The position numbers and the translations under genes were made by a program. The notes under the pieces were generated by a model. It was not told the DNA's origin and ran no database searches. It saw nothing but the letters and a program-made list of their open reading frames with translations. From Pelargonium nanum (taxonomy: Eukaryota > Streptophyta > Magnoliopsida > Geraniales > Geraniaceae), in assembly GCA_036897485.1 (NCBI GenBank), contig JAYMTF010000225.1, forward strand, positions 1 to 44,124: DNA of 44,124 nucleotides, written 5' to 3'. Below are positions 37,501 through 44,124 of the stretch, in pieces. The first letter of the stretch is position 1, and each line of letters starts with the position of its first letter.

Positions 37501-38573
37501 TGACAGCAAATGAAAATAAAATCTACAATCCAAATCATCAAGTCTTAAGATGATATCAAATCAGTCTCTTCTGATAAATGACAACTACCACAAAGCAATG
37601 CTCAACTAATTAAACTAAACCAACCACAACAGAGACCCTGTCACTGTCCTGCACAAAACTCCAAGAAACTTACTTCGGATACAATATATGTAAGGGGAAC
37701 ATGTGTTATAAGTGGATGGTTAGTTCACAAACTTAACAAGAGCTCAAAAAACACAAACCAGTTCAGTACGGTTTTGCATCGACACACTATGAGAATGACC
37801 ATTTCCCAGTATCATCCATCTTCCAGATAATGTACTTTTAACATAGTACATATAGCGAATGGTAGTACCCCTGTAAGATGGTGGTATTACACTTGGGAAC
37901 CAAGTTTGAACTGCATCTGCAGACGACATCAAGAAAAATAAAGAATGTGAAGCATAACCAATTCCACAATATGCTAAACCGAACATATAAATAATCTTCT
38001 AATGTATTTCGGAGAAAGAATATATCCATTTATAATGTAAAAACATGAGCACTATATATGAAGACCCGGGCGTACAGGTTTTAGTGGCACCAGAAGAAAC
38101 AATCTGGTTTGAAATCATTGATGGTGCTGAGCAATCCATGAAAACATGTTCACCTGAAAGAATTACAATATAAAATTAGTGAGTAATATTATTGACAATT
38201 ATCAACCTCGTCAATAGCTTTTCACTTGCACATTTTATATAACTTCATTTGGGTTGAGACAATACAAACCTCTCTTTTTCTTTGATCCCTTCAGTGGCTT
38301 TTGAGTAGCAAACCATTGAGTATCGAACTTCTCGATCCCTTTGATTTCAAAACTAAGCTTTTCAACAAAGAGTGAACGAGGCTTGTCATCGGCATCATTG
38401 CTACTAGGGTTGTTAATCTGAATGGTTACGACAATGGGATCACCCGGCCTATACACATTTTTATCGGTTTGTAATTTTAAGGTTGGAACAAGCTCCCTCT
38501 TAGGAGCATCTATGGAATTGTCAACCTTGCTCAAACTCCTACTTCCAAACAATAAAAATCTAGCAGGCAACAT
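34583..38573 (-). CDS. RGP1: RGP1 homologue, RIC1-RGP1 Rab6 exchange-factor subunit
   Basis: Twelve exons on the minus strand: 38573-38270, 38153-38076, 37916-37759, 37342-37267, 36742-36675, 36520-36262, 36021-35884, 35765-35659, 35558-35508, 35404-35321, 35020-34857 and 34721-34583. Total 541 aa. The N-terminal arrestin-like half has NVYRPGDPIVVTIQINNP and PPSYRGTTIRYMYYVKS. A divergent Ser-rich insert follows (about 230-330). The C-terminal half has LLRFSPKNSDSTYYFGDM, GGTLTFFHEGPRRCLE and SVQWALRFEFFTTP. These blocks align in order with human RGP1 (for example IVSLKWRLHFEFVTS) as I recall it. In yeast and animals RGP1 with RIC1 activates Rab6/Ypt6 on the Golgi; the same role is inferred here. 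An in-frame TAG two codons before the ATG fixes the start. A RIC1 partner is not in the window. Confidence 0.85.
36743..37266 (-). other. RGP1 intron 4
   Basis: Intron of 524 bases between exons 4 and 5 (donor gtgagt, acceptor tttcag on the minus strand). It is AT-rich, and no transposon ends or nested gene are seen. A downstream minus-strand open frame that runs into it is a read-through of exon 5. Confidence 0.6.
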
Positions 38574-39060
38574 AGCCTAACAACTAATTTCCTGAATTCT
38601 AGTTTGTAAATGACACGAAATTAACCTGCCAAAAGAACAAATATCAATACATTTAAACCACAACTGGAATATAAATGTTAATAACAATGCTAATGCTCTG
38701 TTTGGTAACTGAGAAAACGTGAGAAAACTGTAAAAACAAAATTGAACTGAGGGAAATGATTAGTTCACAAATGTTGGGATTTTTCAATATATAGCTTTGC
38801 TTTGAAGGAGCGAGCGCGAAGATTTGGATGGCCATGGAATGAGATCTCTGGAAAGATGAAAATTACGGCCGGAAATGAAACCGTACCTGGTGATGCTGAA
38901 ATTTGTAGATCCCAACGAATTCAGATTTCGGGGAAGTGAAAGAGAATCGTCAGAGGAAATGACGGTTGCTTGTTAGCCGTTAGCAAAAAAACAAACCGTA
39001 TTTTATGGAAGAGTAACAGGAATCTCGGCCAATATAAATTGACTGAAACTCTCAGCCAAG
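38574..39060 (-). promoter_or_regulatory. RGP1 leader, probable leader intron and promoter
   Basis: A good donor cacccag-type site (caccag/gtacgg, about 38887/38886) and an acceptor ttggcag/gttaat (about 38627) suggest a 5'-leader intron of about 260 bases, so the first non-coding exon would lie at roughly 38887-38990. A TATA-like ccataaaatac lies near 39010-39000. These are inferred from consensus only. Confidence 0.45.
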
Positions 39061-39654
39061 ACACAAATAAAATGAATCCAGACGGAGCGCTCGGGTACGG
39101 GTGTTAATTGCTGATGGGACATCACCTAATTGGTCATGATTTATTGGTTAAGAGTATCCGCCAATAAATCAAGACTGATAGTGTTTTTTCTCTTTTCTGA
39201 AATGCAAGTATTTGATTATTGTTTATTTGTTTTCATATGAGTGTCTCAAAATAATATGATGCACGTCAAATCAAACATTGCCAAGCTTGTAATAGATTTT
39301 ATTTTTTAACCATTCACAACGTCTACATTTAGATAGTGCCATCTTTTATCAGGTGCTGGGAATTCACAAGCCCAAAATGGAAAATGCACCAACTGGTTGT
39401 GCAGTAAATCCAAACAATAACTGGAAATTTGAAATTTCAGTGAACCAAATATACCATTTCAATATAAAACAGAGCCAAGACATAAGCAAGGTTTGTAATC
39501 ACAAACATAAATTCTTCCCCAGACAATGTGAATCCATCGAACCAACAACTGAAATACTGAACATGTTTTTAAGTAATATAGATAGGCTAGTGTGTGTGTG
39601 CAGAGAGAACATTCCTTTCGAGCTTAACGCGTCCTCCAATCTTTATCTTAGTTT
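39061..39654. other. Intergenic between RGP1 promoter and GS1 3' end
   Basis: AT-rich sequence that should include the 3' untranslated region of GS1 (stop at 39655-39657) and distal RGP1 promoter. A 101-codon plus-strand frame at 39353-39658 has no recognisable content and lies antisense to the expected GS1 3' untranslated region, so it is not called. Confidence 0.5.
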
Positions 39655-42600
39655 CTAAGGCTTCCAAAGAATGGTGGTCTCGGCTATCATGGAAGTAACG
39701 ACATAAGGATCCATGTTCGATGATGGCCTCCTATCTTCAAAATAACCTGCCGATTCAACAAACATTGTTTTAGAAAAAATACTTCGAGGATCAATGCAGA
39801 CAGTAACGTGGTAGAAGTAATGCAAACACTCTCACCTTTCCCGTTCTTTTCAGTATCTCGGCCTACACGAACTGAGGCCCCTCTGTTTGCTATACCCTGA
39901 TTGAACAATGTGTAGTACGAATTATCACAAAGAACATGAAGGTTGATTTGATTCATATATAAGTAACAAATGTATGTTTGTGCATCTCACCCAAGAGAAT
40001 TTATGGATGTCAGCGGTTTCATGACGACCAGTCAATCGTCTCTCATTCCCCTCACCATAGGCAGCAATGTGCTCCTTGTGGCGCATACCCAACTTTTCTA
40101 TTGCCTTCTTGATCACATCAATGCCACCATCGTTTCTCATAGACTTGGTGCTGAGAGGAAATACAAAAACCAAAGAATCAAAACTGCAATAGGGTACACA
40201 ACTTCTAGAGTACAGGCAATGTAAAGTATGTTGTGATATCTACCTATAGTTAGTGTGAGCTCCAGCACCGTTCCAGTCTCCCTAGTCACTCATGAAAAGA
40301 TTAAGATTATAAGATGATGATAAAATTATGAATCTGAGTTTCGAAAGTCATGGCTTTTAATATGAATATCTTTACGAAGGAGATCAAAACTCGTCAACAG
40401 ATTAGTAAACTGGATAGTTGCTATAAAAAGAAAAAGGAACTTCTTTCATTTATTAGTGATAACGAAGCAGTATAAAATGCAATCAACATGCAATCAAGGT
40501 GATAAAATCACATATATGTACCAACCTGGACTGGTTTCGGGTCAAAGGAAACCACAACTCCTGAAATCTCTGCAATCCTCTGTTCAATGAAGACTAGTTA
40601 GGAAAGATGAAAAATAAGACTCCACAGAATAAGCATTTTCTAACTGAACAGTTATACCTCAAGAATGTACCGAGCCATCCATACTTCATCACCAGAAGAA
40701 ATGCCAACAGAAGGACCAACTTGGAATTCCCACTGCACAGACAAGATTATATTGAGACGATCTTGAAAAGAATTAAGAACAAAAAAAGAGCAGAGGTTGT
40801 TTGATAGATATTCAAAAATGCTGAAACTCCCCAGCCTAAGGGCTTTCTTTTCTTGTCTTGCATATTTTCACTCACAATCATAGAGGCATGAGCATACCTG
40901 GCTTGGCATAACTTCACCATTGACACCGCTTATGTTAATTCCAGCATAAAGGCAGGCCTTGTAATGAGCATCAACGATATCACGTCCGAATGCCTTGTCA
41001 GCCCCTACACCACAGTAGTAGGGTCCCTGCATGAGAAGAAAAGCAAAAGCATACACACTTTTAGTGCGCGGATAATTAAATTGAGGAACATATAGTCAAA
41101 CTTTAGCAACAAAAGCATGTAACAAATGCATTAAGTACCTGAGGACCAGGAAATCCCCCATATGGCCATCCAAGAGGCCAAGAAACATCTTTCTGAAAAA
41201 GAGTGTATTCCTGCTCAATGCCATACCTAATCACAAGAAATTCACAGCTTCCGATTAAAATTTGAGGTGGAGGATAAACAAACAAATGGAGCTTTTAGTT
41301 ATCTTATTTCCACATCTGTAAGGGAAAAACATAGATAAGTTGGCAATTTTGTCCGCTTCCATGTTAATTACAGAAATGTGAATGCTTGCTTCTATGACCA
41401 ATGAAAACCAACAACCATTACTGGTATTTCATAAATTTTATGAAGTCAGAAATTATCCATGTCCATTCTTAAGCACAAGCTAGTAAACGACCCATGCTAA
41501 TAACTGCAGCAACAACTAAAGAAACCATCCACACACCCAGTCGTTGTTGACCCTTAAAACACAAATAATTAAATACATACACACATTCTGCATATTTTTA
41601 CATGCCAACTGTAAGTCAACATAACTTTATAGCATAAACAGGGTAATGTTTTTCGCATTTTTATGAAATATCAAATATAGAGCACCACGAAAACCTTACG
41701 TATACAAATTTTAATCTTCCAAACTATCAAAAATAGAATTTCATTTCAACGCAGTGTACGAAAACATGGTCCATAACCTAATGGTAAGTTGTTCTGAATT
41801 TCTGATCAAGGCTCCTAAAGCATGAAAGTTAAGGCACATAAAACAGGACACCTTTGACATGAGTTGACAAAGGCACTTAATTTTTGTTTGTTTGTTTGTT
41901 TGATAAGAGTGACAAATATTGGAAAATCCAAGAACCTCATCAATTTTGACCCTTGTAGTTTTTTCACTTTTTGTGTATCTGTGGGATGACGGTAACCAGA
42001 AATCAGTTCTGTTCCAGCAATGGAAGCTTATTTGACAGTCTAGGACCCCAAAATGATGTTGGCATGTCCAATAACAACTACCTCACAAAAAAAATGCAAT
42101 GTCACCAACCACACACACCATTTCTCACACCATTCTACCATTCTATTGATTTTAAGTACAATAAATCCAATAATTAACCAAATACCTTGTTACTTTTGTG
42201 CCACCCAAAAGGAACACATACGAACAATCCTACACAGTTTTTCAATTTAACACTACGACTATTTGAGGAACTAGAGTTGGATGGATACATAACCAATTCA
42301 AAATTGCAAAAAAGAAAAAAAAAAATCAGGCTTGGAATGGACAACTGTAAATAATTTAAATATTTCTTGTAAAAGCTATTGTATTGTCTTAACCAAATTA
42401 GAAGTTGAAATATGGGAAAAGGTATATATCATTCCAAAGTGGATCACCCCACAAAAAATGGAACAACAGTAATTGTAAAGGATGTGCACATAAATAATAA
42501 GTAAATAAGAAACCAACCAGGGCTCCTCAGCCATAACTTGGGGGTTGCTAAATATCTTGGCAGCATTGAACCTATTGTTTGTAGGAATTGGCTGGCCAAC

Positions 42601-43513
42601 TGGAGTATATGAATCACACATCACCTTATTTAACAATGAAAAGAAACATAATAGCAATTCGCATTAATTATTTATTCTGAATCAACATACTTTAAATTAT
42701 ACAACTTCTAAACTATAAAAATATGAATGTAATTGGATAATGTTAAAAGAATAAAACATGAAACAATTACCAGAATATTGTTTCCTCGCCTGAACGGATC
42801 CTTGAATATTGCCTGAGGACTGAGTAAGAAAAATAAGGGTAATAATTAATTACAAAAATGAACATTCCCATCTTTTGTTTTAGAGATTTCTATTTGATCA
42901 TTGAGCTACACACATGTGGATAGCTCTTTCTATGCCTCCAAAACCCCTCATAACTATATCCAAATTCGCAATTTCAACCATGAAAGTGCAATTGGGCATT
43001 CCTTCAGGAACTGATCAGGGCCAATTAATTAACCAAAATCTCAAACAAACCTGGCATTGAATTTCTGATAAAAAGGTAAGAGATAATGAAGAAGAATATA
43101 CGTACTACAATATGACCTCACTGTCGTCACCAGGGGCTTGGTTCGTACTGGAACCGTCGTAGTTCCACTTGGGAAGCTTGGCCGGGTCCGTTTCCTTTCC
43201 CGGCAGAGTCTACAAACACACAAACAACAAACAGAAGATTCAAAATTATGCAGCAATTTCATCTCCGAAACCATTTGATCAATCAAAAACGAAACTAAGG
43301 ACACACCCTTGCTTTGCTTCTCAAGTCCATGCCAGATCCACCGATCCTTCAAAAACATATCAAAATACGTAAAATACAGAACAAAACGATCGATCTCTCA
43401 AGTATTAATCAAAATTAAAATAAAATAAAAACACAGTACCATATGTACTCGGCGATGATCTTTTCTGTGGTTTCAGTGAGATTCAAGTTGATCAGATCGT
43501 TAAGGAGAGACAT
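39655..43513 (-). CDS. GLN1: Cytosolic glutamine synthetase GS1
   Basis: Thirteen exons on the minus strand: 43513-43440, 43346-43307, 43209-43106, 42819-42771, 42624-42518, 41226-41139, 41026-40898, 40732-40658, 40579-40526, 40281-40244, 40150-39991, 39896-39836 and 39746-39655. They give exactly 356 aa, the standard GS1 length. The enzyme makes glutamine from glutamate, ammonium and ATP in the cytosol. Signature blocks are KWNYDGSST (residues about 52-60), the ATP-binding [33 protein letters not shown] and a C-terminal [20 protein letters not shown]. It lacks the transit peptide and C-terminal extension of plastid GS2. The segment after GSST reads [10 protein letters not shown] where GS1 usually has GQAPGEDSEV (see findings). 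The frame is otherwise intact. Confidence 0.96.
41227..42517 (-). other. GS1 intron 5 (1.3 kb)
   Basis: The longest intron of the gene, AT-rich, with donor gttggt and acceptor gattag on the minus strand. It contains a (TTTG)n tract of about five units at 41884-41902. No transposon ends or nested gene were recognised. Confidence 0.65.
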
Positions 43514-44014
43514 GATCGATGGCTCAACTGAAATTCACAATGTCTGAGGGAAATTGGAGGAGGAATTGGCAAAATGGTGATTGATTCGGTTGATCGGTTG
43601 CGCAGTTAAATATTGATGCGAAGATCACGGGATCAGTCCTTATTTGGTTTCAATTCAATTGAGAGGCGGTTATGTGATCACGAAAAGTTGACAAAAATAA
43701 GCCAATAAGGAAAATTCCAAGGTGGATGAATATTCAGATTCTAAGAAAATCAGAGAATCGGAATCTCTAGAATCTTCTCGTGCATGGAATCCCAAGAGAA
43801 TCCAAATTCATTCATTTACCATATCCTTGGAGCTGGACTATTTTGTCATTTCACCCACCATAAAACAAGTTTACAATCTCTATCATCTTAGTTGTTAAAA
43901 ACTCCGATTGACGATTGACGATTTGATTCTTCATACGATTCATAATTTAGAGGCTAAAAGATTCAAAATCATATTTGAATCTTAGAAGGAAAAGTATTTT
44001 TCCATGTATAGCTT
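43514..44014 (-). promoter_or_regulatory. GS1 leader and promoter region
   Basis: On the minus strand a weak TATA-like caatatttaac lies at about 43615-43605, some 95 bases before the ATG at 43513. Upstream sequence is AT-rich. A short tandem gattgacgattgacgattt occurs near 43906-43924. No nitrogen-response element could be named with confidence. Confidence 0.4.
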
Positions 44015-44065
44015 TTTACATGTATTTTCACATGTATTTGATATTGCTAGTGAAAATGTTTAGGG
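44015..44065. repeat. Copy B of the inverted dispersed repeat
   Basis: This 51-base stretch, ending gtgaaaatgtttaggg, is the reverse complement of 1-51 with about 6 mismatches. Homology fades on the inner side (before 44015), and the outer side cannot be compared because copy A is cut by the window edge. It is probably an end of a small non-coding mobile element. Confidence 0.6.
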
Positions 44066-44124
44066 TAGAGAATAGATAAGTTTCAATATTTTAATGAATT
44101 TATTACAAATGTTAATATTTTGTA

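Noticed and set aside
39353-39658. A 101-codon plus-strand frame
   Set aside because: It runs antisense to the expected GS1 3' untranslated region, with no recognisable protein content.
41764-41830. Possible tRNA-like sequence (acctaatggtaag...)
   Set aside because: A box A-like string is present but no matching box B or stems; treated as intron sequence of GS1.

Overview
This is a nuclear window from a flowering plant, most likely a eudicot. It is AT-rich between genes, its genes are intron-rich with GT..AG borders, and its proteins are plant-type: cytosolic glutamine synthetase, a HUA2-like PWWP/CID protein, a GH9 endoglucanase with a CBM49 tail, and plant nucleolin. I found no sign of bacterial, organellar or viral origin. 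I could not determine the species. All exon borders were inferred by hand from reading frame, splice consensus and family resemblance. Every multi-exon model closes in frame.

Layout. Bases 1-2700 are intergenic. A two-exon plant-specific membrane protein follows (2756-4198, +). Next come RPL36A/eL42 (6088-7288, +) and the large HUA2-like gene (9091-18189, +, 11 coding exons, 1559 aa). About 4.4 kb without a clear gene follows, then a single-LysM-domain gene on the other strand (22631-25079, -). After that lie a secreted GH9C-type endo-beta-1,4-glucanase (27335-30429, +), a nucleolin-like protein (30869-33324, -), an RGP1 homologue (34583-38573, -) and cytosolic glutamine synthetase GS1 (39655-43513, -, 13 exons, 356 aa). 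HUA2/LysM and GH9/nucleolin are convergent pairs. RGP1 and GS1 are head-to-tail.

The genes are mostly independent housekeeping genes with no operon-like logic. Two of them, RPL36A and nucleolin, serve ribosome production, and both carry telo-box plus site II (TGGGCC) promoters. HUA2 and the LysM gene are, as I recall, also near neighbours in Arabidopsis (At5g23150/At5g23130), so that pair looks like conserved microsynteny.

Repeats are modest. There is a tRNA-type SINE upstream of HUA2, a second weaker SINE-like copy, and two decayed LINE RNase H tails. A CACTA-like non-autonomous element with hairpin repeats sits in a GH9 intron, and a 93-bp palindrome-rich tandem repeat sits in a LysM-gene intron. 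A diverged 51-bp sequence occurs in inverted orientation at both ends of the window. I saw no clearly new biological system; the most unusual items are these repeats and a few coding peculiarities in HUA2 and GS1.
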